Made by a program: the position numbers and the translations under genes. From Anaerohalosphaeraceae bacterium (lineage in GTDB: Bacteria; Planctomycetota; Phycisphaerae; Sedimentisphaerales; Anaerohalosphaeraceae): a DNA stretch of 64,000 nucleotides. The notes beneath the pieces were generated by a model that made no database searches, was not told where the DNA came from, and saw nothing but the letters and a program-made list of their open reading frames with translations. The stretch lies in assembly GCA_035378985.1 (NCBI GenBank), contig DAOSUR010000009.1, positions 66,125-130,124 on the forward strand. Direction: 5' to 3'. Below are positions 49,882 through 58,678 of the stretch, piece after piece (position 1 is the stretch's first letter; every line of letters starts with the position of its first letter).

Positions 49882-51684
49882 TCAAAAACCGGTCCGCTTA
49901 AACTGTTTTTCAAGTTCTTTCAGGGTAAAGACCAGAGAGGTCGGTCTGCCGTGCGGACATCGTCCGGGGGTTTCGGCCAGTTTGCGGTCCGCCAGCAATT
50001 GTTCAATCTCTGCCGGCGTCAGCGGCTGTCCCGCTTTGACCGCCGCCCGGCAGGCCGCACGCTCCAGCACCTCCGCCAGCAGCCGCTCTTCATCCACGTC
50101 CGAACCTTTGTCCAGAAACGCATCGAGCATGTCCTGAATATACGCCTCCACAGACACACCTTCCAGCAAAACCGGAAACGAATGGACGGCAATGCTCCGG
50201 GGGCCGAACATATCCCATTCAATTCCCAGTTTTCCCACCAGATGGGCCGCCCGCTTTAAGGCATCCAGCTGCGCATCGGACACATCCAGAATCACCGGCA
50301 CCAAAAGCCGCTGAGAAGTTAACGGTCCGGCCGCTGCCGCCGCACGCAGCCGCTCATACAAGATTCGCTCGTGAAGGGCATGCTGGTCAATCACCTCAAA
50401 GCCGTCCGCCGTCGGCAGCACCAGATAACTGTTGTGAATCTGAAGACAGGCAAACGGACCAGACTGCACTTCGGCTTCTCCGGCATCCGCCGGCTTCAGC
50501 GGCTTCCAATCAGCCGGCGGCGACGGTACAAAAGGCAGTCTTTTCTGAACGGATGCACCGGCTGAATGCGACTGGAAAAAGTCGTCCATCGCCTGCCGAA
50601 TCCGGCTTTCGCGGTCTTTCTGAAGCAGTTCCTCCAGCGGGTCCTCCGCGTGAAACGAGGCGGCGGAAGCCGGGACGGCTCCGGCGGTCGGCAGCTCCAT
50701 CGAAAGCAGCTTGTCCCGCAGTGCCGAAAGCACCTGCGAATAAACCCAGTTGGCATTTTCAAAGCGCACCTCCGTCTTCGTCGGGTGCACATTTACATCG
50801 AACAGCTCCGGCGGCATCTGGAGAAACAAAAAGACGACGGGGTGCTTCTGCGGTTCAATCAATCCGCGGTAGGCCTCTTTGAAGGCATGCAGGATAAACT
50901 TATCCCGAATAAAGCGGCGATTGAGAAAGATATATTGATAACTGCTGCTGGTTCGCGCCCGGTCGGGCCGGCCCAGCAGGGCCTGGATTGTGATCGCTTT
51001 TTCCTGCCGCCGAACCTCCAGCAAATCCTCCGCAACCGCCGATGGAAACAAAATCCCAATCCGCTCCGCCAAGGATTGTCCGGCTCGGAGAGAATACACT
51101 GTTCGCCCGCCGTGCTCCAGCACCAATTCGAGCTCCGGATAAGCCAGGGCAACGCGGGTAAACTGCTCGACGACATGCGTCATTTCCGTATTGGCCGAGC
51201 GAAGGAATTTGCGCCGTGCAGGAAGCTTATAAAAAATCTGCCGCACCTCGACGGTGGTTCCCACCGGCCCGGCGGCGGGCACCGGAGGGCTTTTTTGTCC
51301 GCAGTCGATTTCCATGTGTCCGGCCTGAATGCTGTCTGCAGGACGGCTGACCATCACCAGCCGGGAAACCGCCGCAATGCTCGCCAGCGCCTCCCCCCGA
51401 AAGCCCATCGTCGAAATCCGCAGCAAATCCTCACTGGTGCGAATCTTGCTGGTCGCGTGCGGTTCAAAGGCCAGCGGCAAATCCTCAAAAGCAATTCCGC
51501 AGCCGTCATCACTGACGCGGATCAGGTCCCGCCCCCCTTGCTCAACCTGTACAACAATCCGCCGAGCCCCCGCATCGATGCTGTTTTCCATCAGCTCCTT
51601 GACGACACTGGCGGGGCGTTCAATAACCTCGCCGGCTGCAATCATATTGACCAGATTGTCGTCGAGGACCGCAATTTTGCCCAC
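49882..51684 (-). CDS. mutL: DNA mismatch repair endonuclease MutL
   Basis: MutL links MutS mismatch recognition to strand incision. The 600-residue protein has the GHKL ATPase motifs 'ELMENSIDAGA' (about 30-40), 'SDDGCGI' (about 57-63) and 'STMGFRGEALASIAAVS' (about 90-106). Residues to about 330 form the N-terminal domain, then a Pro/Ala-rich linker, then the C-terminal dimerisation domain. The metal endonuclease motif 'DQHALHERILYE' (DQHA-x2-E-x4-E, about 432-443) and 'CPHGRPT' near the end are present, so this MutL nicks DNA itself, as in bacteria without MutH. It follows gpmI by 38 nt. Confidence 0.96.
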   Translation of the reverse strand: MGKIAVLDDNLVNMIAAGEVIERPASVVKELMENSIDAGARRIVVQVEQGGRDLIRVSDDGCGIAFEDLPLAFEPHATSKIRTSEDLLRISTMGFRGEALASIAAVSRLVMVSRPADSIQAGHMEIDCGQKSPPVPAAGPVGTTVEVRQIFYKLPARRKFLRSANTEMTHVVEQFTRVALAYPELELVLEHGGRTVYSLRAGQSLAERIGILFPSAVAEDLLEVRRQEKAITIQALLGRPDRARTSSSYQYIFLNRRFIRDKFILHAFKEAYRGLIEPQKHPVVFLFLQMPPELFDVNVHPTKTEVRFENANWVYSQVLSALRDKLLSMELPTAGAVPASAASFHAEDPLEELLQKDRESRIRQAMDDFFQSHSAGASVQKRLPFVPSPPADWKPLKPADAGEAEVQSGPFACLQIHNSYLVLPTADGFEVIDQHALHERILYERLRAAAAAGPLTSQRLLVPVILDVSDAQLDALKRAAHLVGKLGIEWDMFGPRSIAVHSFPVLLEGVSVEAYIQDMLDAFLDKGSDVDEERLLAEVLERAACRAAVKAGQPLTPAEIEQLLADRKLAETPGRCPHGRPTSLVFTLKELEKQFKRTGF

Positions 51685-51722
51685 GCCGCATCTCTCCCGT
51701 CCGCCGACCGCCTCTGCGGGGC

Positions 51723-53294
51723 TCAGAGCAGCAGACTCCGACCGGTCATCTCTTCCGGTTTGGGCAGCCCCATGACCTCCAGAAACGTCGGCACCACATC
51801 CGCCAGCCGCCCGCCGGAAGCCATCTTCCGATGACGGAACTCCTCATCCACCACAATAAACGGCACATCGCCGACCGTGTGCGCCGTATGCGGCATATTG
51901 TTCTCAAAATCCCACATCTTCTCAAAATTGCCGTGGTCAGCCAGCACGACGGCACTGCCTCCCATCTGCCGAACCTTCTCCAGAATCCGGCCCACACAGG
52001 CATCCACCGTTTCCGCCGCTTTTACAGCCGCCGCCAGCACCCCCGTATGCCCCACCATATCCGGGTTGGCAAAATTGCAGATAATCACATCAAATCGGTT
52101 GGAGTCGAGCTTCTCGAGAATGACTTGGCAAACCTCGTTAGCGCTCATTTCGGGCTTGAGGTCATAGGTCTTAACCTTCGGGCTGGGGACAATCTGCCGC
52201 TCTTCGCCCTCAAAGGGTTCTTCCCGTCCGCCGTTGAAAAAGAAGGTTACATGCGCATATTTTTCCGTCTCGGCACAGCGAAACTGCTTTAAGCCCAGTT
52301 TGCTGAAATACTCCCCGGCAATATTCGGCATCTCTCGAATCGGCGGAAAGGCCACCGGCGCCTGAATCGTCGCATCGTATTCTGTCATGCAGACGTAATG
52401 GACCTTCGGATGAGCCGTCCTGACAAAACCGCTGAAATCTTTGTCCACAAAGGCGCGCGTCAGTTCCCGCGGCCGGTCCCCGCGGAAATTAAAGAAAATC
52501 ACGCTGTCGCCGTCTTCGACCAGCGCCACAGGCTTGCCGTCTCCATCGATGATATTCACCGGTTTGATAAACTCATCTGTTTCATTTTTGGCATAACTGT
52601 CTTCAATCGCCTGGATGACATCCCGTGCCCTGCCGCCCTTGCCGAGCGTCAGACAGTCGTAGGCCTCCTGCACCCGTTCCCACCGTTTGTCGCGGTCCAT
52701 CGCATAGAAACGGCCCATCACGGAAGCCACCTGTCCGACCCCGATTTCCTTCATCTTGGCCTGAATATCCCTCAAATACCCGGCCCCGCTGGTCGGCGGC
52801 GAATCGCGCCCATCCGTAAAGGCATGCAGATAGACCTTCTGGAGCCCTTCCCGTTTTGCCAGTTCCAAAAGCCCATACAAGTGGCCCAACAGAGAATGCA
52901 CGCCGATGTCGCTGCACAAGCCGAACAAATGAAGCCGCCGGTTCTTTTGTTTGGCACAGCGGACCGCTTCCAGCAGCACTTCGTTGCGGAAGAAATCCCC
53001 CTGGCGAATCGACAGGGTAATCCGCACGGAATCCTGATAGACAATCCGGCCGGCCCCGATGTTCTGATGGCCGACTTCGCTGTTGCCCATCGTCCCCTCC
53101 GGCAGTCCGACATCTTCCCCGTAGGTGCGAATCAGACAATTCGGATAGGTTTTCATCAGCATTGTATCGACCGGCACTTTAGCCTGTTTGACGGCGTTGT
53201 AGGCATCTTCCGCCGGATTTGGGTTATATCCCCAGCCGTCCCGGATAATCATCACGCAAGGTCTCTTCCGCAGCCGTATATTGGTCCCAGCCAT
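51723..53294 (-). CDS. gpmI: 2,3-bisphosphoglycerate-independent phosphoglycerate mutase
   Basis: GpmI interconverts 3- and 2-phosphoglycerate in glycolysis using two Mn2+ ions. The 523-residue alkaline-phosphatase-fold protein has the first metal Asp in 'VMIIRDGWGYNP' (about 15-26), the phosphoserine nucleophile in 'LPEGTMGNSEVGHQNIGAGRIVYQD' (about 61-85), 'HAFTDGRDSPP' (about 143), 'SVMGRFYAMDRDKRWERV' (about 181), 'NFANPDMVGHTG' (about 425-436) and the second metal cluster 'VLADHGNFEKMW' (about 465-476). ATG 53294 is chosen because GGAG lies 6 nt upstream. It leads the gpmI-mutL-importer operon. Confidence 0.95.
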   Translation of the reverse strand: MAGTNIRLRKRPCVMIIRDGWGYNPNPAEDAYNAVKQAKVPVDTMLMKTYPNCLIRTYGEDVGLPEGTMGNSEVGHQNIGAGRIVYQDSVRITLSIRQGDFFRNEVLLEAVRCAKQKNRRLHLFGLCSDIGVHSLLGHLYGLLELAKREGLQKVYLHAFTDGRDSPPTSGAGYLRDIQAKMKEIGVGQVASVMGRFYAMDRDKRWERVQEAYDCLTLGKGGRARDVIQAIEDSYAKNETDEFIKPVNIIDGDGKPVALVEDGDSVIFFNFRGDRPRELTRAFVDKDFSGFVRTAHPKVHYVCMTEYDATIQAPVAFPPIREMPNIAGEYFSKLGLKQFRCAETEKYAHVTFFFNGGREEPFEGEERQIVPSPKVKTYDLKPEMSANEVCQVILEKLDSNRFDVIICNFANPDMVGHTGVLAAAVKAAETVDACVGRILEKVRQMGGSAVVLADHGNFEKMWDFENNMPHTAHTVGDVPFIVVDEEFRHRKMASGGRLADVVPTFLEVMGLPKPEEMTGRSLLL

Positions 53295-53340
53295 CTTTTT
53301 CTCCATAAAGTTAATCCATTCCGCCTGCTGAAAAGGGCGT

Positions 53341-53369
53341 ATGGTAAAATCCCAAATTCTTTCTGTCAA
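53341..53369 (-). promoter_or_regulatory. Strong promoter of the gpmI-mutL operon
   Basis: On the minus strand consensus TTGACA (53369-53364), a 17-nt spacer and TACCAT (53346-53341) lie about 46 nt before the gpmI start. Confidence 0.72.
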
Positions 53370-53490
53370 TGATTTTACGCCCCCAAAGGCCCAAAGTTCC
53401 CAGCGAAACAGCCGTCTCCCTGTTCTTTTCAGCCCGAAAAAACAGTCTTTTTCTCCTAACCTGCTTGTTTCTAAGCTCTTAAAAAACGTT

Positions 53491-53518
53491 TTGACAGGGG
53501 GTGAGGTTCTGGTATAAT
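53491..53518 (+). promoter_or_regulatory. Consensus promoter of the TPR lipoprotein-lspA operon
   Basis: A perfect TTGACA (53491-53496), a 16-nt spacer and a perfect TATAAT (53513-53518) face the TPR gene at 53619. Confidence 0.8.
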
Positions 53519-53618
53519 CACCGCCGGTTTTTGTCTCCAATTACAACAAGTTCCGCCGGACCCGCAGAAAACTTTCTTTTTGTCTGCGGTCGGGGCAAAG
53601 AGGTGAAAGGGTGTTTCT

Positions 53619-54662
53619 ATGCCGACATCAAAGCAGGTTTTCGGATTGACCTTGACAGCAATGGTTTTAGTCGGAATATCTCTCAGCAGCGGATGTCAAA
53701 TGCCTCCGGCCACTCAAACTGTCCCCCAGCCGCCAGCCCCAAGCCCTGAAGACCTTTTGGCCCAGCAGGCCCAGCAGCAGAAAGAAATGGCGGTTGCTCT
53801 CTATGTCGATGCAATGATGCTGCTGGAACTCAATGAGCACGCCGAAGCTCTCAAAAAACTCCAGATGGCCACAGAGCTGGACCCCGAATTCGCCATTGCC
53901 TACTCGATGCAGGGGGATATTTATCAGCAGATGCAGGACTACGAAAACAGTGCCAAGGCCTATGAAAAAGCCACGGAACTGGACCCGTGGTCCTTCAAGG
54001 ACTTTTTCAATCTGGGCAAGGTCTATCAGGCCCTTAAGGAATTCGCCAAAGCCGTGAAGGCCTATATCTCCGCCTGCACCCTCAATCCGAGCCACTATGA
54101 GGCCCATTACAATGCCGCCAAGTGTCTCTATCTAGTGGAGGACTACACCCAGGCCCTCGAATACGCCAAAAAAGCTCAGGCTATCGACCCCAATAAAGCT
54201 GAAACGGAAGTTCTTCTCGGCGACCTCTATGAAATCCAGAAGGACCATCTGCAGGCCATTGATGCCTACCGGCGGGCTCTGGAGCTGGAGGGCAACAAAA
54301 GCGAAATTATGATTCCGCTGGCTCGGGCGTACCTGCGCTCCGGACGATACACCGCCGCCAAAGAACTGCTGGCGGCTGTTATTGAAATGGAGCCGAACAA
54401 CTCCCTGGCCCATCAGTACATGGGGTTTGCCCACCTTCGGCTGAAGGAAATCGAGGAAGCCATCGCCTCTTATGTCAAGGCCACAGAGGCGGACTCCAAA
54501 GATTATATGGCTTACAAATCTCTCGGTGTCGCCTATATGATTCAATACTTCACAGACCGCAATCCCTCCACCAAAGCCAAAGGACTGGAGGCCTGGAATA
54601 TCTCCCTGCAGCTGAATCCCAATCAGCCCCAGCTGCAGAAATTTTACGAACAATATCAGTAA
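53619..54662 (+). CDS. TPR-repeat lipoprotein
   Basis: The 347-residue protein has a lipoprotein signal peptide ending in the lipobox 'ISLSSGC' (Cys about 26), so it is lipidated and membrane-anchored outside the cytoplasm. About seven to eight 34-residue tetratricopeptide repeats follow (about 50-310), each with A-x-x-x-G/A-x-x-Y/F at helix-loop positions, for example 'AIAYSMQGDIYQQMQDYENSAKAYEKATELDP'. TPR proteins act as scaffolds for complexes, often in pilus assembly or envelope biogenesis (PilF/BamD-like). AAAGGGTG precedes the ATG. The lipoprotein signal peptidase gene lies directly downstream, a fitting neighbour. Partner unknown. Confidence 0.88.
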   Translation: MPTSKQVFGLTLTAMVLVGISLSSGCQMPPATQTVPQPPAPSPEDLLAQQAQQQKEMAVALYVDAMMLLELNEHAEALKKLQMATELDPEFAIAYSMQGDIYQQMQDYENSAKAYEKATELDPWSFKDFFNLGKVYQALKEFAKAVKAYISACTLNPSHYEAHYNAAKCLYLVEDYTQALEYAKKAQAIDPNKAETEVLLGDLYEIQKDHLQAIDAYRRALELEGNKSEIMIPLARAYLRSGRYTAAKELLAAVIEMEPNNSLAHQYMGFAHLRLKEIEEAIASYVKATEADSKDYMAYKSLGVAYMIQYFTDRNPSTKAKGLEAWNISLQLNPNQPQLQKFYEQYQ

Positions 54663-54681
54663 TTCACAAGAGACGGATGGA

Positions 54682-55245
54682 ATGACTTCTGAGTGCGCCC
54701 AGACGAAGGAATCGTCCGCGTGTGGATGCCGTTTTTCCCCTCCGGATAAGACGGCATGGGTCTTGTGGAGCACCCTGGCTCTGTTCGGAGCTGTTGCAGA
54801 CCTCTGGACCAAGCAGGCCGTCTTCGACTGGCTGGGCCCTGTCGGCAGCGGAAAAATCTATCGGGTTATTCCCGGTTTCTTCCATCTGGTTCCGTGTCTG
54901 AACTCCGGAGCCGCCTTCAGCATCTTTCAGGGACAGCGTTTCTACTTAAGTGCTGTTTCCATTCTGGCCTTGCTGGTCATTGGATTCCTTTTTACGCTCG
55001 GAAAAATACAGGGACGGCTCCTTCAGACCGCTATTGGTCTGATTACCGCGGGGATTTTAGGCAATCTATATGACCGGCTCTTTAATCACGGCCTCGTGCG
55101 GGACTTTCTTGATTTCCACATCCGATCCTATCACTGGCCGACCTTTAATCTCGCCGACACCCTCCTGTGCATCGGCGTAGGACTGATTCTGCTGGCGGGC
55201 TTCACATCTGAAGCTTGTCAAAAACAGAATCCTCCACAAAAATAG
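54682..55245 (+). CDS. lspA: Lipoprotein signal peptidase (signal peptidase II)
   Basis: LspA removes signal peptides from prolipoproteins in the inner membrane. The 187-residue protein has four membrane segments and the two catalytic Asp motifs: 'GLVRDFLDFHI' (first Asp, about 137-145) and 'FNLADTLLCIGVG' (second, about 153-161). The 'VADLWTKQAVFDWL' early motif and 'CLNSGAAFSIFQGQ' (about 70-83) are family-typical. An N-terminal extension of about 25 polar residues precedes the first helix. It follows the TPR lipoprotein by 19 nt, and its 3' end overlaps the convergent nuclease-domain gene by 44 bp. Confidence 0.94.
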   Translation: MTSECAQTKESSACGCRFSPPDKTAWVLWSTLALFGAVADLWTKQAVFDWLGPVGSGKIYRVIPGFFHLVPCLNSGAAFSIFQGQRFYLSAVSILALLVIGFLFTLGKIQGRLLQTAIGLITAGILGNLYDRLFNHGLVRDFLDFHIRSYHWPTFNLADTLLCIGVGLILLAGFTSEACQKQNPPQK

Positions 55246-55597
55246 GCACCTGCAGACCGCTGGCCAGGGCTATGGCGTCCGACGGCCGGCTGTCCACTTC
55301 AATGACCCGGCCGTTCTGCTCGATATGAATCCGGGCATAGAACGTATGCTCGCGCAAATCGCAGATGACAATCTTCAGAATCCGTCCTCCCATCTGTTCA
55401 ATCACCGAAGCCAGCAGGTCATGGGTGAGCGGACGGGGCATCTCATAGCCCTTCAGACGCCGGTCAATCGCCAGAATCTCCGGCATTCCGATGACAATCG
55501 GAAAACTCCGCTGGCCTCCTTTTTCCTTGAGCACAATAATCTGCTGGTCTACCGTCTCGTTGATGAGAATCTGCGACAATTCCACAGGGACTTCCAT
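55202..55597 (-). CDS. Bifunctional nuclease (DUF151/BFN) family protein
   Basis: The 131-residue protein is the compact BFN domain seen alone in many bacteria and linked to DNase/RNase activity in plant relatives and to stress responses in mycobacteria. Recognisable stretches are 'VVLKEKGGQRSFPIVIGMPEILAI' (about 22-45), 'RPLTHDLLASVIEQMGGRILKIVICDLREHTFYARI' (about 55-90) and 'VDSRPSDAIALASGLQVPIFVEDSVFD' (about 101-127), the strongest family signature. It lies 10 nt after valS on the same strand, so it is likely co-transcribed. In bacteria its biochemical role is not settled. Confidence 0.87.
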   Translation of the reverse strand: MEVPVELSQILINETVDQQIIVLKEKGGQRSFPIVIGMPEILAIDRRLKGYEMPRPLTHDLLASVIEQMGGRILKIVICDLREHTFYARIHIEQNGRVIEVDSRPSDAIALASGLQVPIFVEDSVFDKLQM

Positions 55598-55607
55598 AGA
55601 ATTCTTC

Positions 55608-58544
55608 TTATGACAATTCGGCCAGCAGCCGTTCGACCTGCTGGAGCTGTTCGGTCAGCTCGGCCATTTTTTTTCGGCTTTGCTCTACGACATCCGGTTT
55701 GGCCCGGGCCAAAAACTGCTCATTGCTGAGCTTGGCCCGAAGCGGCTCAATCCCCTTTTCCAGATACTCCTTCTGTTTCTGCAGCCGGCTTCGCTCCGCC
55801 TCGACATCCACCACCTCATGAACAAACACCTGCCAATCCCCCACCAGCGCCGCGGCCGCCGTCTTGGGCTTGACCAAAGCCGACCCCGTCTGCATCGATT
55901 CGACGCCTGCCAGCTCTGCAATCAGGGATGCATCCTCCTTCAGAAGAACGGCCTCTTCCTCCGATGCACACACCGAAACCGTCAGCATCCGTGACGGCGG
56001 GATATTGTACTGGTTGCGAATCTCCCGAATCGCACGAATCAGATTCTGGATTTTCTCAACCCGCCGCTCCACCGCCTCATCCAGCAGCGAAGGCATCGGC
56101 TGCGGCCATTGAGCCGTCATCAGGGACGGGGCATCATCCAGTTCACAAATGCCTCGAAGCCCCCGATGCGGGCTAAGCTGACGGAGAGACTGATAAATCC
56201 CCTCCGTAATAAACGGCACAAACGGATGCAGCAGCCGCAGGACCTGTTCGAGAACAAACGCCAGCACACACTGCGCCGTCGGCCGCTGAGCGGCATCCGC
56301 CATCCGCGGCTTGAGCCATTCCAGATACCAGTCGCACAGCTCATTCCAGAAAAACCGATACAGCGTATTGGCCGGTTCGTTGAACTTGTACTGCTCCAGC
56401 TGCTCATCCGTCTCCTGAATCGTCCGGGCCAGACGTGACAAAATCCACCGGTCTGTACGTTCCAGACGGCTCTGGTCAAAAACATTCGGGTCCAGTCCCT
56501 TCAGATTCATCAGGGCAAACCGCGAGGCATTCCAAAGCTTGTTGCAGAAATTGCGGCCGATGTCAAATTTCGGCGAACTGTTGACCACCCGGCCGTCCGG
56601 CAGCCGCAGCTGGCTGACCGGCATTCGAATATCCTGCGTCTCTGTCGTCATCTGCGCCAGGGTAAACCGCATCGCATCCGCCCCGTGGCTGTCAATCACC
56701 ACCAGCGGGTCAATCCCGTTGCCCAGACTCTTGGACATCTTGCGGCCCTGGCCGTCCTGAATCATCGCATGAATATACACATCGCCAAACGGAATATCTC
56801 CCACACAGTACTGGCCCATCATCACCATCCGCGACACCCACAGCGTAATAATCTCCCGGGCCGTGCAGAGGACCTGGGTCGGATAGAATGTCCTGAGCTC
56901 GGCGGTCAGCTCCGGCCAGCCCATCGTGCTGAACGGCCACAGGGCTGAACTGAACCACGTATCCAGCACATCCTCATCCCGCACACAGCCCGCCGTCTCC
57001 AGCCGCCGCTCCAAATCCTCCGCACCGGCCGACACGCAGATGAAATACCGTTTCTGTCCGCTTTCCGACAGTCCTTCCTGGACAGACAGCCGTTCATCCT
57101 TCAGTGCAGGCGGGTTCTGCGAATACCAAACCGGAATTCGATGCCCCCACCACAGCTGCCGGCTGATGGGCCAGTCCCGCAGATTTTCCAGCCAGGTTCG
57201 ATAGGTCTTGGCATACCGCTCCGGAATAAACCGAAGCCGCCCGTCCAGCAGGGGCTTTAAGGCCAGGCCGGCCAGCGAATTGACCGGCACATCCGTCCCG
57301 TCAATCAGCCCCGTCCCGAACTGTCCTGCCAGCCGTTCAATCGGTTTTTTCACCGCGACATACCACTGATCCGACAGATACGGCTCAATCGGCACATGGC
57401 TTCGATAACTGTGCCCGACCTCGTGCGTGTAATCCCGCACATCCTCCAGCAGATTTTCCTGTCGGAACCATTCTACCACTGCCTGGCGGGCCTCGAAACG
57501 GTCCATTCCCAGCAGATTTTCCACATCCGGATTGCGAACCGTTTCCCAATCCGTCCAGCCGTACTTCTCACTGATGGTCCCGTCGGGGGCCATCACATTA
57601 ATCACAGGCAGATTGTGCCGGCGGCCGATTTCCCAGTCGTCCGGGTCGTGAGCCGGCGTAACCTTCAGAAAACCCGTCGAGTAGCGGGCCTTTTCATCGT
57701 CACTGTTCGGATTCGGCAAGACCACATGCTCATCGGCCACAATCGGAATCACCCGCCCGACAATCGGCAGCCGCACGCGTTTTCCCACCAGCACCGCCGC
57801 CCGGGGGTCCGCCGGATTCATCGCCACCGCCGTATCCCCCAGCATCGTTTCCGGACGGGTCGTCGCCACTGTAAGAGTCCGAATCGTCTGCCCCCCCATA
57901 ACCACCGGCTCGGCCAGCGGATACTTCAAATACCAGAAGTGCCCCTTGACCGTTTCGTACTCCACCTCATCATCGGCCAAAACCGTCTGAGTCGCCGGGT
58001 CCCAGTTCACCAGCCGTTTGCCTCGATAAATCAGCCCGTCCTGAAACAGCAGGAAAAACGTCTGACGCACCGCCCGGGCGCAAATGTCGTCCATTGTGAA
58101 GCGCGTCCGCTCCCAGTCACACGAACAGCCCATCTGCTTGAGCTGTCCGAGAATGCAGGCCTCATACTCATCCTTCCAGGCCTGCACATGGGCCACAAAC
58201 TCCTCCCGCGAAAAATCCTTTCGCCGCTTGCCCTGTTCGGCCAGAAGCCGCTTTTCCACAACCGTCTGTGTGGCAATTCCCGCATGGTCCGTCCCAGGCA
58301 TCCACAGCGTCGTATAGCCCTGCATCCGCCGCCGGCGAATGAGAATATCCTGAAGCGTATTGTTCAGCGCATGGCCCAGATGCAGCGCCGCTGTCACATT
58401 CGGCGGAGGAATCACAATGGCAAACGTCCCCTTCGGACTGTCCGCCGGGGCCTGCGCGTGCCACCATCGTCCCCGCTCCCAAAGCTGCTGAACCTCCTGC
58501 TCTACCGTCCGCGGCTCATAAACCTTGGCCATTTCCTCGCTCAT
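55608..58544 (-). CDS. valS: Valyl-tRNA synthetase
   Basis: ValRS charges tRNA-Val and edits misactivated threonine. The 978-residue class I enzyme has the HIGH-equivalent 'HLGH' in 'PPNVTAALHLGHALNNTLQD' (about 47-66), the editing (CP1) domain with 'ATTRPETMLGDTAVAMNP' (about 227-244) and 'YSTGFLKVTPAHDPDDWEIG' (about 289-308), and KMSKS in 'GRKMSKSLGNGIDP' (about 596-609). A C-terminal arm with coiled coil ends the protein (about 905-978). AAGGAG lies 4 nt before the ATG. It is followed by the BFN gene and has its own promoter just after rho. Confidence 0.96.
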   Translation of the reverse strand: MSEEMAKVYEPRTVEQEVQQLWERGRWWHAQAPADSPKGTFAIVIPPPNVTAALHLGHALNNTLQDILIRRRRMQGYTTLWMPGTDHAGIATQTVVEKRLLAEQGKRRKDFSREEFVAHVQAWKDEYEACILGQLKQMGCSCDWERTRFTMDDICARAVRQTFFLLFQDGLIYRGKRLVNWDPATQTVLADDEVEYETVKGHFWYLKYPLAEPVVMGGQTIRTLTVATTRPETMLGDTAVAMNPADPRAAVLVGKRVRLPIVGRVIPIVADEHVVLPNPNSDDEKARYSTGFLKVTPAHDPDDWEIGRRHNLPVINVMAPDGTISEKYGWTDWETVRNPDVENLLGMDRFEARQAVVEWFRQENLLEDVRDYTHEVGHSYRSHVPIEPYLSDQWYVAVKKPIERLAGQFGTGLIDGTDVPVNSLAGLALKPLLDGRLRFIPERYAKTYRTWLENLRDWPISRQLWWGHRIPVWYSQNPPALKDERLSVQEGLSESGQKRYFICVSAGAEDLERRLETAGCVRDEDVLDTWFSSALWPFSTMGWPELTAELRTFYPTQVLCTAREIITLWVSRMVMMGQYCVGDIPFGDVYIHAMIQDGQGRKMSKSLGNGIDPLVVIDSHGADAMRFTLAQMTTETQDIRMPVSQLRLPDGRVVNSSPKFDIGRNFCNKLWNASRFALMNLKGLDPNVFDQSRLERTDRWILSRLARTIQETDEQLEQYKFNEPANTLYRFFWNELCDWYLEWLKPRMADAAQRPTAQCVLAFVLEQVLRLLHPFVPFITEGIYQSLRQLSPHRGLRGICELDDAPSLMTAQWPQPMPSLLDEAVERRVEKIQNLIRAIREIRNQYNIPPSRMLTVSVCASEEEAVLLKEDASLIAELAGVESMQTGSALVKPKTAAAALVGDWQVFVHEVVDVEAERSRLQKQKEYLEKGIEPLRAKLSNEQFLARAKPDVVEQSRKKMAELTEQLQQVERLLAELS

Positions 58545-58633
58545 GGTGCTCCTTTTTTTCGGCTCCGCAGTATCTATTCAATTCTCAGATAAAAAACGTT
58601 CCGGCCTGATTCTTCTCTCAGCCCGGGACGCCT

Positions 58634-58661
58634 ATTGTATCACACCCAAACCTGCTGTAAA
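58634..58661 (-). promoter_or_regulatory. Promoter of valS
   Basis: On the minus strand TTTACA (58661-58656), a 16-nt spacer and TACAAT (58639-58634) stand about 90 nt before the valS start, directly downstream of rho. Confidence 0.6.
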
Positions 58662-58678
58662 GCCGCTTTTGGCCGCTG

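Larger units (their letters stand above)
53295..53618. other. Divergent intergenic region between gpmI and the TPR lipoprotein gene
   Basis: The 324-bp region contains no convincing coding frame. It carries one strong promoter in each direction (53341-53369 for gpmI; 53491-53518 for the TPR gene), separated by about 120 bp. The TPR transcript would have a roughly 95-nt untranslated leader rich in T tracts. Confidence 0.6.

Noticed and set aside
57396..58592. 398-codon plus-strand frame opposite valS
   Set aside because: It lies antisense to a well-conserved synthetase, and its His/Arg/Pro-rich translation matches no family.
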